In this document: positions 20,994 through 31,726 of the stretch, piece after piece
How the letters are laid out: each line of letters opens with the position of its first letter
How positions within the stretch are numbered: position 1 is the stretch's first letter
NCBI GenBank assembly: GCA_003427395.1
Contig: BFEA01000396.1
Coordinates: 224,479-278,332 of the forward strand
DNA from: Chara braunii
Lineage: Eukaryota; Streptophyta; Charophyceae; Charales; Characeae
Direction: 5' to 3'
Length of the DNA: 53,854 bases
Position numbers and translations under genes: made by a program
The notes under the pieces: model-generated
Told to the model about the DNA's origin: nothing
Databases searched by the model: none
Seen by the model: the letters and a program-made list of their open reading frames with translations, nothing else

Positions 20994-21551
20994 TTTGTGA
21001 CTAGGGTGCGATCTTTCTTGGAGATGTGTGGTTATTACCGCAATTTTGTATAGAATTATAGTATGATCGCATCACCCTTGACTGATCTAACGGGCCTTGA
21101 CAATCCATGAGAATGGACAGACACATGTGAGATTGTTTTCAAGAGATTGAAGCATGCCCTTACACATCATGAGGTTCCCATGGTCCCCGATCCTCAAAGG
21201 CCATATGTAGTGGCCACTGATGCAAGCCAGTATGACATTGGCGCAATGTTGGCTCAACATGAAGGCAAGAAGTTAAGGCTGATCGAGCACATGAGCAAAA
21301 ATATGCCATCGAAGAAGTTGGCGAAGTTCACCTTTGAAAGGGAACTATACGCCCTGTACAAGGCACTTGTCCACTGGAGACATCATCTGTTGGGGAGGTT
21401 CTTCTATTTGAGGACTTACCATCTGACACTCAAGTAGATAAAGACATAGTTTGTTCTCTCTGATGCACTTAAACATTGGATTGAAGTCATAGACCAGTGT
21501 GACTTCAAGCTACACTATCTGAAAGGAGAGTATAACAAGGTTGCGTGTGCA
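20994..21551 (+). pseudogene. pol: Gypsy-B pol: RNase H
   Basis: The frame 21147-21437 carries DASQYDIGAMLAQ, SKKLAKFTFERELYALYKAL and WRHHLLGRFF, the RNase H signature seen also in Gypsy-A. Stops at 20991 and 21435 and further breaks separate it from the RT and from the LKGEYNKVACAL tether before integrase. Confidence 0.82.
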
Positions 21552-22363
21552 TTGTCCTGTAGGGTAGACTACCTTTGTGCGCTGATTACTAAATTTGGCT
21601 TATCTGACGATGTCACTCGATCCTTGGTGGAAGCGTACAAGGAAGACCTTGTCACGGTGGACATCATTCGCAAACTCGAGGCCCAAGACAAGGGCACATC
21701 AGATGAGTTTGTGATGGTGGATGAGTTGCTCTTTCTTGAAAATGCACGATTCAAAAGGTTAGTTGTCCCATCTAGAGAAATTTTCCGGAGTTTATTTTTA
21801 GATGAGTGTCATGATGCAACGGGACATTTTGGCTACAACAAGACTTCTGGTAACTTAGTACAACGATTCTGGTAGCCTAACATGCTTGACGATGCACAAA
21901 AATATGTGCAGACTTGCCAAGTCTGCCAGCGGGACAAGCCGCGGACTCAAGCACTGCTTGGGTTATTGAAGCGTCTACCCATTCTGGCTGGTCCGGGACA
22001 GAGTGTTTCCATGCATTTCATGGATACCCTCATGACAAGCAAGAATGGCAAAAGGCATATTTTTGTCATAGTGGATAGGTTCAATAAGTACGCTAGACTA
22101 ATTGTCATGGCTGAGAATGTCAGGACTGAGCACGCCATCAAGTTATTCAGGAATCAGGGGTAACTGGGTGCGTGATTTTGGACTGTCGAAGACTATTGTT
22201 AATGATGTGTAGTTCACCAGTGAGATGTGGAAGAAGGCCGTTGAACAAATGGGCAGTCAGCTTCATATGACTTCTGGGAATCATCCTGAAGCAAATGGGC
22301 AGGCTTAACAGATGAACCGTGTGGTGTAGCATCTGTTAAGGCACTATATCAAGCCCAACCAGG
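21552..22363 (+). pseudogene. pol: Gypsy-B pol: integrase zinc finger and core
   Basis: Frame 21552-21875 holds the histidine half of the H2C2 finger (CHDATGHFGYNKT). After TAG 21873 the cysteine half (CQVCQRDKPRTQALLG) follows in 21882-22163. The first core motif reads VSMHFMDT, with His where Gypsy-A has the catalytic Asp (VSIDFMD). The second Asp region (TIVNDV*FTS) contains a stop, and the Glu motif has become NGQA*QMN. Enzymatically dead, but order and motifs are clear. Confidence 0.82.
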
Positions 22364-23122
22364 ATGACTAGGATGAGAAACTACCTCTCATCGTCAGTTT
22401 GTACAATAACGTTGTACATAACACCACCGGCGTTAGTCGGATTTAGTCCTAATCAGCTGCATCTGGGATGGAAGCCTAGATTAGCTCTTGACTTCCTCTT
22501 GCATGAAAACCGATTCGGAACTGCTGCAACTCCTGAAACCATTGAATTTGGTGTCCTGTATGACAAATTGTTGCAGCAGACTGTGAAACTCGTCAGGAAA
22601 TCTCAGGAATCTATGATTGCTTATGAGAACAAGCATCACCGACAGTCCACATTTCAGGTAGGGGAACGTGTCTCGAGCAAGGCTAGTGAGTCGGGACAGG
22701 AATTCGACATCTCTAAAAAACTAATGCCCCAGTATTTCGGTCCTTGGGAAGCCTTAGACATTGTGCGTAGTGATTTTGATGGTCCCTCGTACGTAATTTG
22801 TATCCCTGGTCACCTACGCACTTACCCTGTGTTTCACGCCTCAAAGCTCACACCTTTTGCTGAGACAGAACAATTCCCATCAAGGAGATCTAGGCTGCCC
22901 CCAACCATATATGGTCACGTGGACGTCGACGATATCCTGGAGCACAGAGACATGCCTGTTCCCAAGCCAGCTGGCAGGGGTAGACTGCTTAAACCTATGA
23001 GAGAATACAAAGTACGGTTCAGGTATCGTACAAATCGTAAGCAAGATCGATGGTTTACTAGGGAGGAACTTGTGAAGACAGGTCGAGTCCTCAGATCGTG
23101 GCCGAGTATGAGAGGAAACTAA
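22364..23122 (+). pseudogene. pol: Gypsy-B pol: integrase C-terminus and chromodomain-like tail
   Basis: One open frame of 252 residues. Seen: GFSPNQLHLGWKP, HHRQSTFQVGERV (GPY/F-type module), MPQYFGPWEAL, YPVFHASKLTPF, then a tail with HVDVDDILEHRDMPV and YKVRFRYRTNRKQDRWFTREEL. The tail fits a chromovirus chromodomain: a first beta strand, a hinge and an aromatic W near the end. It lies just before the polypurine tract, as expected for the polyprotein end. The frame is intact by chance; the rest of the polyprotein is not. Confidence 0.82.
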
Positions 23123-23167
23123 AGGGGAAGGCACCAGCATGAAGCATCCCAGCAGACTTTCGAAGCT

Positions 23168-23180
23168 AAGGGGGATGGAA
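23168..23180 (+). promoter_or_regulatory. Gypsy-B polypurine tract
   Basis: AAGGGGGATGGAA (one T) directly abuts the TG of the 3' LTR, the standard site where plus-strand synthesis is primed. Confidence 0.85.
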
Positions 23181-24265
23181 TGCGAGGAAAGAGCCCTCAA
23201 GGGGCCCCTTTCAGACATACACATGTTTTGGGCAGAGGCCCCCAGCAAGTCGAATGCCCGCCCTAAGTGAAGGCGGGCCTGAATATTCATCAGAGGCCAA
23301 AATTCGACATTTTCATATGTGGGTACTCAGGCTGTTGCAGCCCGCCAGTTGGTTGAGTGGATGCGTGAGCCTCGCTAAGCTGCGTCATACAGTTGGCCCA
23401 GGCCTTGGCAGTGGCGCCTGGGCACATACACACAATGCAGGGCCGATACATCACGAAGTGGCTGCAGGCCTATGCAAAAGCATCTCTGTCGACGTACATA
23501 CCCCGGGGTCTTGTGCAAATGCAGGAAACGACCCAAGGCTGGAGACTCAGGCCATGCCCAACTGTAAAGGGCCTTGGGCCCGGGCGCAGGCACTGGGGCC
23601 CAACCGGAAGCTACTGGAAGCTTCCAGCCAGGCCACACGCAGCCACGCAGAGGCTGCCACTTCCATATAGGAAGGAGGGCAGCCAGGGCAGGATATTCTG
23701 GCCCACGCAGGCAATGCGGTCACGCTGCTGCGTTAGAGGCTGTGTGCTGCGCTGAGGCCAGAGCGTGTGCGGGCGCGTGTGTGGTGGAGAGGGGCGCTGC
23801 TGAGCAGCGGAGCGCAAGCAGCCATAGCCGGGCTGCAGGGCGCTAGGGGGTAGGAGGGCGATCGATGGTCTTCAGGAAGGAGGCGAGTGTGGGTGGACAG
23901 GGTCTGATGAGGGGAAGTGAGATAAGTACCTGGTACATGGAAGAGGTCGGCTATGGTGTTGACGTCATGTACATCGGTCTTCGAGAGTCGAAGTGAACCT
24001 GTTGCGAGAATGCTGATGTAGGTAGGATAGTCAGGCAGTGTAGGCTGGGTGCTGGGCGGCGGGCGCCAGACATACAGGAGCGACTTTGGATACTGTGTTG
24101 GTGTGGCCTGAGGGCTTGAGCATTGGGTCATTACTTAATTGTATTGCTCTTATTTGGATGGGATCTCTGTGCATTTGTGCTTTCTGCTTGTACACGACTA
24201 CCTGGCCATCTGTGTGATTTCGCAACTTGGTTTTCTGTATATCATTCACACTCATGTTCCTTGCA
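23181..24265 (+). repeat. Gypsy-B 3' LTR
   Basis: Starts TGCGAG after the polypurine tract and ends CCTTGCA. The same ending (CTCATCTTCCTTGCA) occurs in the related LTR piece inside element D at 53026, supporting the boundary. Lacks the inverted-repeat left arm found in the 5' LTR. Confidence 0.88.
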
Positions 24266-24703
24266 ATATACCCCCATATTTCAAAATTCAAAAAGATTTC
24301 TCCTGCGCGATGATCGCGCCAAAGTAACTGTAACAGTTCCCTTCCCCACTTTTAGCAGAACAAGAAAGAAGCTCTGACAACAATTATTTCTGCGCTCACT
24401 AAGGCACGATCAATTACCAACCGCCATGGGAGCAAGCCTTTTTGAAAAAAAAAGAGACGGGGACATTCATGCAATTGGGCGGGCCACTCCCGATCAACCC
24501 CCCAAACACCGTCGCGCAGAGAGTCGCGGGGTTACAGAAAGCAGATCATCACAGTACCTCGTCACCTCCTTCTCCAAATGCGTTCCCAACTTCTGCAACA
24601 GACGGTCCGACTCGAAGGTCGACCTCCGCATCCGCAAAAGACCAAGGGTATGATCATTCTGCGCATCATCTCTAGGACGGAGATCATTCCATAAACCGGG
24701 TGT
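24266..24703. other. Unassigned DNA right of Gypsy-B
   Basis: No domain is recognised. A 77-residue Ser/Pro/Thr-rich frame (24442-24675) has no family signature and is not called. Confidence 0.3.
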
Positions 24704-25264
24704 TCACCGCATTACCCACCACCTCGGCAAAGCTCTCGGGAAGAGATTTAGGTCATCGACAATGGTGGGCAAGAGCCAAAGTAGACTACGGCCCCTAGGA
24801 CCGTCATGGACTTCATCTTCATGACCCACAGCCTGGTTGACATCGGCAAATGGCAGCAAACAGTTAGGACGACGACTCTGGAAACCCATTAACAAATCCA
24901 GGATGTCGAAGGCATCCTCCGCCATCCTCCATGTGACTGCCATGGCAGCCACCGTGACTTGCTCCCGCTCCCTCCTACGCAAGCGGGTCATTATGGTGAC
25001 TACAAGATGGGACACACAAGTCCCAATCTTTGCTGTGTTTATGCACAGCAAAGAGCCCCTGGCATCGATGACGCAAATAGGGGCCACAATCGGGGAATTA
25101 GTGGGGGGGGGGGGGGGATGGGGGGATGGCGCCGGGGGCACCGCTGAGTCGAGAAAGGACTGGACTTGAAGTGGGTCTCTCCAACCACAGTCACAAAGAC
25201 AGGTTCCGACTGCCAAAGCCGCGATGGGAGCACGGGCCAGCCTGTGGAACTCCCACGGCCGCAT
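24704..25264 (-). CDS. Unidentified open reading frame (186 aa)
   Basis: A minus-strand frame whose central part (PICVIDARGSLLCINTAKIG ... TRLRRREREQVTVAAMAVTW ... FDILDLLMGFQSRRPNCLLP) looks less biased than the shadow frames around it. A Pro-rich stretch is produced by the C/G-run near 25108-25127. I recognise no family. The upstream end enters the artefactually duplicated adapter region, so its start is unreliable. It may be a chance frame or a fragment of an unknown transposon gene. Confidence 0.25.
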   Translation of the reverse strand: MRPWEFHRLARAPIAALAVGTCLCDCGWRDPLQVQSFLDSAVPPAPSPHPPPPPTNSPIVAPICVIDARGSLLCINTAKIGTCVSHLVVTIMTRLRRREREQVTVAAMAVTWRMAEDAFDILDLLMGFQSRRPNCLLPFADVNQAVGHEDEVHDGPRGRSLLWLLPTIVDDLNLFPRALPRWWVMR

Positions 25265-25433
25265 CGAACAGCTAAAAAGGGGAAGACTATGTTCTGTCTC
25301 TTATACACATCTAGATGTGTATAAGAGACAGCACAAAGACAGGTTCCGACTGCCAAAGCCGCGATGGGAGCACGGGCCAGCCTGTGGAACTCCCACGGCC
25401 GCATCGAACAGCTAAAAAGGGGAAGACTATGTT
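25192..25433. other. Assembly artefact: 102-bp direct duplication around an adapter
   Basis: 25192-25293 and 25332-25433 are identical and flank the 38-base adapter exactly. This is what results when a mate-pair read spanning the junction is assembled as genomic sequence. The true genome most likely has one copy and no adapter. Confidence 0.95.
25294..25331. other. Complete Nextera mate-pair junction adapter (contaminant)
   Basis: CTGTCTCTTATACACATCT followed by its reverse complement, 38 bases, the published circularisation junction of the library kit. It is not biological. Confidence 0.98.
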
Positions 25434-26433
25434 TTCACTCATTTCTGAGAACGGTTTTTCAGATTCGCCTGCCTGCATTACCGGCCACATGCATTACGTA
25501 GAGGTCCGTTCCTTGACTCCTTTCAGGGAGCGACCAGCGCGAACCACTGGCCTCGTACGGATCCCAACATACTGGAATGAAGGCCGGTATATTCTCGCCG
25601 CAATGTCAGAGGCGTATCCTTTTGTTTATTTTTTCACAATAGATACAAAAGAAAATTGTCCAAGAAAACATATTTTTTCTCATTTCCCGATTTATCCACC
25701 AATGAAACGGCCTCACACAAGTAGCAAAACTTCACTGGTGGGACCTAGCCCCTGAATCTCTGTGTAAAACAAGTCAAAGAAAAAAAAGAAAAAAGATTCC
25801 GACGGTTTATCCAATCCTCTTTGTCAAGTGGGACCTCGCCCCTGCATTTGCAATATTATAGGCCGAAAGTTCCCATAAGAAAATATTATTTAATCTGAAA
25901 ACCCGTGGGCAGGTCACTCTACAGGCTTACCCCGAATACAACGTACGGTCTTTCAGTCTACATACAGCTAGCACTTCGTATTCGGGGGAAGACGGCAGCC
26001 TGGATTCGGCATTGTAGACTCAACGTCAGTGGCTAGAAACACAACCTGGCAAGTGGGACTTTCCGTGGGTAGTTTCACCACATAAGATCTTGAGATTTTA
26101 TTTTATTTTTGGACCACGGATCAGATATTAAACCGATCAGGACAGATCTTGACAGCATAAGGAAGTTTATGTCGAGTTGTTTTAAGGTAGTCATCAAGAA
26201 ATTTGTTTCCATAAGGCTAAGGCTGCCAGGATAACTCCGGGTTGAATTGTGAGGTCCCCGGCCTCGACTCACGTGTTTTTGGAATAAATGTTGTGCGGGT
26301 TGAAAAAAAAATTAAAAAAAATAAATAAGAACAGATCTTGCGCCGTGCTGCCAGAAATAATGTTTCATCAACTTTCTTGAGATATGCTTTTTTCTTTTCC
26401 TTTTTCTGTTTTCTTGAAGCTTCACTGCAGGCT
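25434..26433. other. Unassigned AT-richer DNA
   Basis: No gene found. CCCCGAATAC (25930-25939) and GTATTCGGGG (25978-25987) form a 10-bp inverted repeat around a 38-base loop. Nothing else stands out. Confidence 0.3.
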
Positions 26434-26800
26434 AACCACTTACTGGGAAGGATATTCGGGTACTCCCGAGCGGATGAAGGAAGGGGGGATTTCATTACAT
26501 GCCATGTGGTGTGGACACATGCACATAATCGACGTTATGCCTGCTCCTGGTGGACTCATATTATGATACTTTCTTCGAAAGAAAAATAAGAAAACGAATG
26601 AAAACGTATTATGATATACCATTATAGCTAGCTGTGGTAGGCCATTATGATAGAAAAATATCAAAATAAAAAAATAAAAAATAATAAAAAATGATAGAAG
26701 ATCAAGATGGAAAGCATGGACGTTCCTGCTGCACTACTTCACTAGCCTAATGGCTCTCAATTTCAAATTTGGAAACGACACCTTGCCTTTTTTCTTTCTT
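26434..26800. repeat. Flanking repeat, left copy
   Basis: About 370 bp nearly identical to 35224-35585. Shared landmarks: AACCACTTACTGGG start, ATTCGGGTACTCCCGAGCGG, TATAGCTAGCTGTGGTAGG, then a CTTT microsatellite. The two copies flank the Harbinger element in the same orientation. Confidence 0.9.
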
Positions 26801-26832
26801 TCTTTCTTTCTTTCTTTCCTTCTTTCTTTCTT

Positions 26833-26873
<41 letters not shown>
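26791..26873. repeat. (CTTT)n and poly-T run
   Basis: CTTT microsatellite merging into a T homopolymer of more than 30 bases. The right copy of the repeat ends in the same (CTTT)n, where the assembly breaks into a gap. Confidence 0.9.
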
Positions 26874-27087
26874 CAAAAGGGGGGGGTTGGGGGTGGGGTT
26901 GGGACACTAGCAGCTGTCCACTTTGACCTCCACTGGTAACACTGCGGCGAAACAAAACATATCCATATCTGAGTGCAGTCTATGAATGCTGCATCCCTGC
27001 TGGGGATGTGAAAGCTGAGTGTCATGCAACGGTTCCTCCCTTTCACCACCACAAGTTTGACAGGCTGCTAAAAAAAAAAGACGTCAA

Positions 27088-27113
27088 GACCCTCCTTGAA
27101 AATCCTCAGGAAT
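27088..27113 (+). repeat. Harbinger left terminal inverted repeat
   Basis: Pairs with 35185-35211, with one A fewer in the A-run. The outer part found on the right (GGGCCTCGTTA) is replaced here by an A-run and ACGTCAA. Confidence 0.85.
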
Positions 27114-27633
27114 GTCGAAAGTTATGGTTACACTGCGTTCTAAAAAACAAAAATCCTTGAAAAAATGTGAAAACGCTCCCAAGAGATTTCCTTGGGTCCC
27201 TCGGAATCCCCAGCCATTGCGTCCTTGGATTCAAGGGGTCCTCGAGAGGTCCCTTGGGCTCAAGGATCCGCGATAGACGGGCTGTCATTGAGCGTGCGTC
27301 GACACGGAAAGTTTCTGTTTTTGCTGGTGCACATGACGTCCGTGGTCCATCGGGCGGACAATATCGGCTTCCAACCGGCGCGAGGTCACCAACGGCCTTG
27401 TGGTGTTACCGTTCGCGTGTACACGGCCGGGGGTCCCGCTTCGGGTGCGACAGACGTCGGAGCGGTGGGGTTCTCCTTCTGCGCTTCGTCGGGCGTCGTG
27501 TCCAACGGTCGAATATTTCGAAATTTGTTTTATGTGCGGGGTGTGATGTTGTTGCCGGCCGGCCCGTTTGCTGCCATTCGCGTGCGCGCGTGAGGGTTGT
27601 CCGTTCGGTGGTCATCTACACGTGGTGCGTTTC

Positions 27634-29436
27634 ATGGCAGACATCTTCCGGCGGCTACCGCTCCTGTTACTAGCAACTCTTCTGCTGCTTCTTCCCGTCT
27701 TTTTGCGCGCCTTCGTCGTGCCGAGGCCTCCTAGGCGTAGACAGAGACAACAAGTGGATAGGAAGACGGCGATGGACAGACGGGACAGCTCCGTCGGACA
27801 GCAAAGACGTGTGATGGATGTCTCCATTCCTGATCGGCCCCTGTCCGGCCATCGACCCGCTGCATATGACCCGTCCTTGTACAGTCATCTTCCACCGCAC
27901 GAGCAGCCGTTGCCGCCGGATCCGGAGGACGCCTAGGTTGAGGATCTGTCGCACACACTTCCTCTGGGGAGTGGATCTACGCAGGAGTGGACGAGCAGGC
28001 AGTGCCAGCAGAGGGAAGTAGGGACCACGCGCGAGTCATTCACCGCATTGCTGGAGGAGGGTGTCGACAACGCCGCCACGAAGCTTGTGGACTTGGATTT
28101 CAGGTTGTGCAGCGGGAGCGGTGCAAGTGGTCCGATCCACAGCGGGGGGGTGGTGGGAGCGCCAACGTTCGGAGGAGGATCGTCCCGTGTCGGTGGGCCG
28201 ACGAATGGGTGTCGTCCACCGGTCTCGAGTTCCATGGGCGCCTGGCCACTTGGCGAGTCATCAAGGGCAGTGACCCCCACCCGCCCCTCGGTGTCTTCGC
28301 CTGCAATGCGGCAGAGGGCGACCGCAAGTGCTGCAATCAATGATGGGACTCCACCGGAAGACATCGGGAGGCAGGCGTGGGAGAACTGTCGCCTACAGAT
28401 GCGGCGTGCTGCCGCGGAGAACATAACCACCGGTGTGTCCAGGCTGCGTGTGGGGAGCGACGTGGATGCGGACGACAGCCTTCGGGCGAGTGGGGACGAG
28501 TCTCCGGATTCCCGTTACGAAGACGACGCGGAAGACGGTGAGGGGCTGGAGATCCGGCCCGTGGCTGCACGTGGTGGGCGGAGGGGAGGACGTGGACGTC
28601 AGCAGAGGGGCGAGTCGCGTGGTGGCCGAGGATCGAAGGCTCCTGTGGGTGACAGGGGTGGCAAGCACCCAGCTTGGAGTGTGGAGGAGATGCTGAAGCT
28701 CGCTCGAGCGAAGCGGGATCAGCAAGCTCATTTCGAGGGAATGCCGCATAACTACGGCCGCATGCGCAACAGGGAGTGGAAGCTGCTGGACCTACAGAAG
28801 CGGCTGGCGGAGGTCGGGGTGAACAGGGCAACGAACGACATCGGGAAGAAGTGGGATAACGTCTTCCAGCAGTACAAGAAGGTGCAGTGTTACCAGAACA
28901 TGTCCGGTGGGAAGAACTTCTTCGCATTAACTCGTGCAACGAGAGAGGACGAGGGCTTCAACTTCCGAATGGATGAGCGAGTCTTCAATGGGATCGACAA
29001 CATGTCAAAAAATAACAAGACCATCTACCCGGACAATGTGGCAGACACGAGCGCCCGCGGAGGAGTGCCGCCAGCAATGGATGGTCACCGTCAGGCCGCC
29101 GTTGGTGGAGAGTCCTCTGCTGGTGGAGAGCGGGGTGATGGCGTCGACGAAGATGTAGGTTCAGCGAGGGAGTCGGGGTTCAGTCCAGGGAGCACGGGCA
29201 CTCCAGCGAAGAAGAAGAACATGCGGCAGCAGACCTTCGACGCCATCGCCGAAGTTATGGACAAACACGGTGCATTGATGGCGGACACGATAGAGGGTGC
29301 GAGCAAACGACAATGTAGCATCCTGGAGCGGCAGTGTGACATACTGGGAAGGCATTACACGGCGTCCGATGAGGCAAACAGGATGATGTGCACGGCATTG
29401 ATGGAGATTGCCGGAGCGATAAGGGACAGATCTTGA
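27634..29436 (+). CDS. Trihelix (Myb/SANT-like) partner protein of Harbinger, one in-frame TAG
   Basis: Likely DNA-binding partner of the transposase; in PIF/Harbinger elements a Myb-like protein brings the transposase to the nucleus and the element ends. The frame runs from ATG 27634 (MADIFRR, then a Leu-rich hydrophobic stretch) to TAG 27934-27936, and in the same phase from 27937 to TGA 29436. The post-TAG part has no ATG until 28234, so the TAG is either a premature stop or lies in an intron. Counted from 28048, residues 140-200 are acidic then Arg/Gly-rich. Residues 208-318 form the trihelix domain with the three helix Trp at 210, 244 and 269 (HPAWSVEEM, REWKLLDLQKRL, GKKWDNVFQQYKKVQ). 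The C-terminal 100 residues are helical (RQQTFDAIAEVMDKH) and may mediate dimerisation. Start uncertain. Confidence 0.75.
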
Positions 29437-29974
29437 CGTCGGTGGCGTGAGGTTTGTTAAGCCGTTGTGGGGGATTCGCCCGCGAACTGGCCCGTGGCGA
29501 AATGTGGTGCCGCTCCTCCGACAACGACAGAAATCCAGGAAACAAGGCGGGGGATGGTGTGCGCGATGGTAGTCTACCCTCGTGCGCTGCGAAATGTTGA
29601 GTCGCAGGCCCTCCAAGAAAGGGCCATCCATTCCCTGGACCGCACTGTCCCTTGGTATTTGGGGTGGTCTGCCCACATGCGGAATGGGTGATCGTCGCTG
29701 TTGTCGCGTGGAGGGGTGTGCTGGAGGCCGTTTGGGCAGGGTCCGCACGCCGAGGGAGGGGAAATGTCACCGCGAGCACTATAAAGGTCGGCGTGAGTGC
29801 TATCTTGTCCATGTCTTTTGGTTCTCGACTGCAAGCAAGGCCACGCGTGGGGGTTCCGTTGTGCTGCGCAGGGAGCTGAACATCGCCCACACAAGACGAT
29901 CCCTGGCGACTTCCTCTCAAGCGCTGTGGCAGTCCGCTTTCGTTCATGAGGTGTGCGCATCCGCTCGTCAACGA

Positions 29975-31378
29975 ATGGCGCCACGTGGCCAGCAGAAGGC
30001 GAAACGTCCACACGGTGGTTCCGGCAAAGCAGGTGCAGGGCAGACAGGAAGGGGCCACGTCCCAAAGTCGAAGAAGCTCCGCGCGGGAGACGGGTTGGAA
30101 GGCGAGATGGGGGGTGACGGAAGAGAGGAGGTGACGCCTATGGACATCACTTCTGCAGGGACGCCTGCGCTCGGGTTTGGGCGAGAAGGTGTGAGCAGGC
30201 AGCGTATGCTTGCGCTCACCAACCTTGGCGTCCTCACGTCCACACGCGGTGGCGGTGGAGGGACGGCTCGTGCGCAAGGAGTTCTGTCCGGTGACATTCC
30301 GCCGCAGAGGGCCGTGGCTTCTGCATCTACCATCGCATCCGTGTCCGAGCGCGGCGATAAGGCTCCGGTCGGTGAGTCTCCATCGCGCCACGTGGAGGCG
30401 TCGAACCCAACGATCATCGGCGCTTCGCCGAGGGCTGTGCTTCAATCCTCGCAAGCAGCGAGCGCTGCTGGCCATGCCGCCGCCCTCGGTAGTGGAGAAA
30501 GGCGAGAAGATCGGAGGGTGGAAGAGGCGGGGAGAAAACAGGAGAGGAGGGAGGAGAGTCTGCGTGGGGAAGAAGAGGACGACCAGCCTCTGAGCGAGAG
30601 GAAGAAAAGGTCCCGCCAAAAGGAGGAGTTGGAGGCGAAATCGAAGCTGTGGGTAGACGACAAAGTGTTCGGGGCAACTGGCCCCGGACAGATGATCGCG
30701 GACGCAGTGCATTCCTGCGCGGACTACTTTTGCGCGATCGTCAATGGAGATGCAGGCGCCAGCGCTTTGCAAGGCCTCATGATGCCGCCCCCCGAAGTCT
30801 CGCGCGTGCGAATCGAAGATGGCGCGCAACAAGAGCCAGCTCTCAAACGGGCGAGACGAACGGAAAACGTGGCAATGCACGTCATCCACGGGTGGGTATT
30901 CAGGTCCTCTTCAGGGTCCGATGGTTTTGCCCGCGCGGAGTCCTACGTCGCCACAGATTACCCCACCAACCTGGCGAGAGCAGTTTGGCAGAGCTTGGAG
31001 TGGTTGAGGATAGTGCCGCCCGACGTAGTTTACCACACGGTCGCTTTGAAGATGGACATCCCAGTGTGGTTCGTCAGGGCATATATCGAGAACAGGCCGG
31101 AGGACAATGACATGGCCGCACACCAGGAGGTGACTGTGATGCATCTTGCGTCATGCTTCCACGACGCGCTCCGAGCCGGGCAGTGGTGGGACGGCGGTAG
31201 ATTGTCACACCAGAGACTGAGCAGAATCGGGGATGCTTTCCGCCTGCTTCTCGCCGCGTGCATGTGGGTCATGCGCATGGGAGGCGACGATGCGCGCTCC
31301 TACGAGGAGGCGTCTTACTACGCGCAGCTGGTGGCGAAGCCTACTCTCGTGGCGGCGTGTTCATCGTCCTTCAACTGA
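29975..31378 (+). CDS. Third Harbinger gene: unidentified 467-aa protein
   Basis: An uninterrupted plus-strand frame from ATG 29975 (MAPRGQQKAKRPHG); the frame is open further upstream but without composition support. Residues 1-60 are Lys/Arg/Gly-rich (possible nuclear signal). The middle is Ser/Ala-rich and disordered-looking. About residues 195-240 are highly charged (RKQERREESLRGEEEDDQ, ERKKRSRQKEELEAK). The C-terminal ~220 residues look folded (LWVDDKVFGATGPGQMIADA, CADYFCAIVNG, DYPTNLARAVWQSLEWLRIV, FRLLLAACMWVMRMGG). I recognise no family. It lies inside the element between the trihelix gene and the transposase and has no stops in 1.4 kb, which argues for selection or recent mobility. 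It could be an element-specific accessory protein or a captured host gene. Confidence 0.65.
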   Translation: MAPRGQQKAKRPHGGSGKAGAGQTGRGHVPKSKKLRAGDGLEGEMGGDGREEVTPMDITSAGTPALGFGREGVSRQRMLALTNLGVLTSTRGGGGGTARAQGVLSGDIPPQRAVASASTIASVSERGDKAPVGESPSRHVEASNPTIIGASPRAVLQSSQAASAAGHAAALGSGERREDRRVEEAGRKQERREESLRGEEEDDQPLSERKKRSRQKEELEAKSKLWVDDKVFGATGPGQMIADAVHSCADYFCAIVNGDAGASALQGLMMPPPEVSRVRIEDGAQQEPALKRARRTENVAMHVIHGWVFRSSSGSDGFARAESYVATDYPTNLARAVWQSLEWLRIVPPDVVYHTVALKMDIPVWFVRAYIENRPEDNDMAAHQEVTVMHLASCFHDALRAGQWWDGGRLSHQRLSRIGDAFRLLLAACMWVMRMGGDDARSYEEASYYAQLVAKPTLVAACSSSFN

Positions 31379-31726
31379 CGCCGCCATGTGATGCACTCGG
31401 TGAACGCGGTCTTGAGTCGCCTGCGGAAGCCACCGTTGACGCTGGGCGCTTTCCCTGACTACATCCCGGAGTGCGGTACAACTGCAACGCTGGTCTGGCG
31501 AACCCCGACGTCGCGGCGAGAGTGGACTGGATGGGGACGGGACCTTTTGAAGGTGATCGGAAGGAGGACGGTACAGAAGGCGAAAAGGGAGCGTAAGTGT
31601 CCTCGATATGGCCGTCTTGCGTGACAAGGAAGAAGGTATCGCCCGTGGAGTGAAGTGGTCCGTCATTAAGGTTTGGACATGGCGGGAAATGGAAGTGCCG
31701 GATCAGCGGGGGGTGGATTGGACAGT

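Larger units (their letters stand above)
14409..24265 (+). mobile_element. Gypsy-B: full-length but inactive Ty3/gypsy element, 9.86 kb
   Basis: Two related LTRs (14409-15574 and 23181-24265), both starting TGCGAG, enclose an initiator-Met-type primer-binding site (15577), gag, protease, RT, RNase H, integrase with chromodomain-like tail, and a polypurine tract (23168-23180). Possible target duplication is weak (CATAT before, AATAT/ATATA after). The coding region is riddled with stops and frameshifts, and the leader carries nested hAT-like elements. By eye the LTRs differ at about one base in ten over the stretch compared, so the insertion is old. Confidence 0.92.

Noticed and set aside
26734-26955. 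Lys/Arg-rich 73-aa frame
   Set aside because: Reverse translation of a (CTTT)n/poly-T run.
29255-30889. 544-aa minus-strand frame inside the Harbinger element
   Set aside because: It lies opposite the trihelix gene end and the unknown protein. GC-rich coding DNA often opens the opposite strand; the composition (Ser/Arg/Pro/His) has no domain and crosses two unrelated genes.
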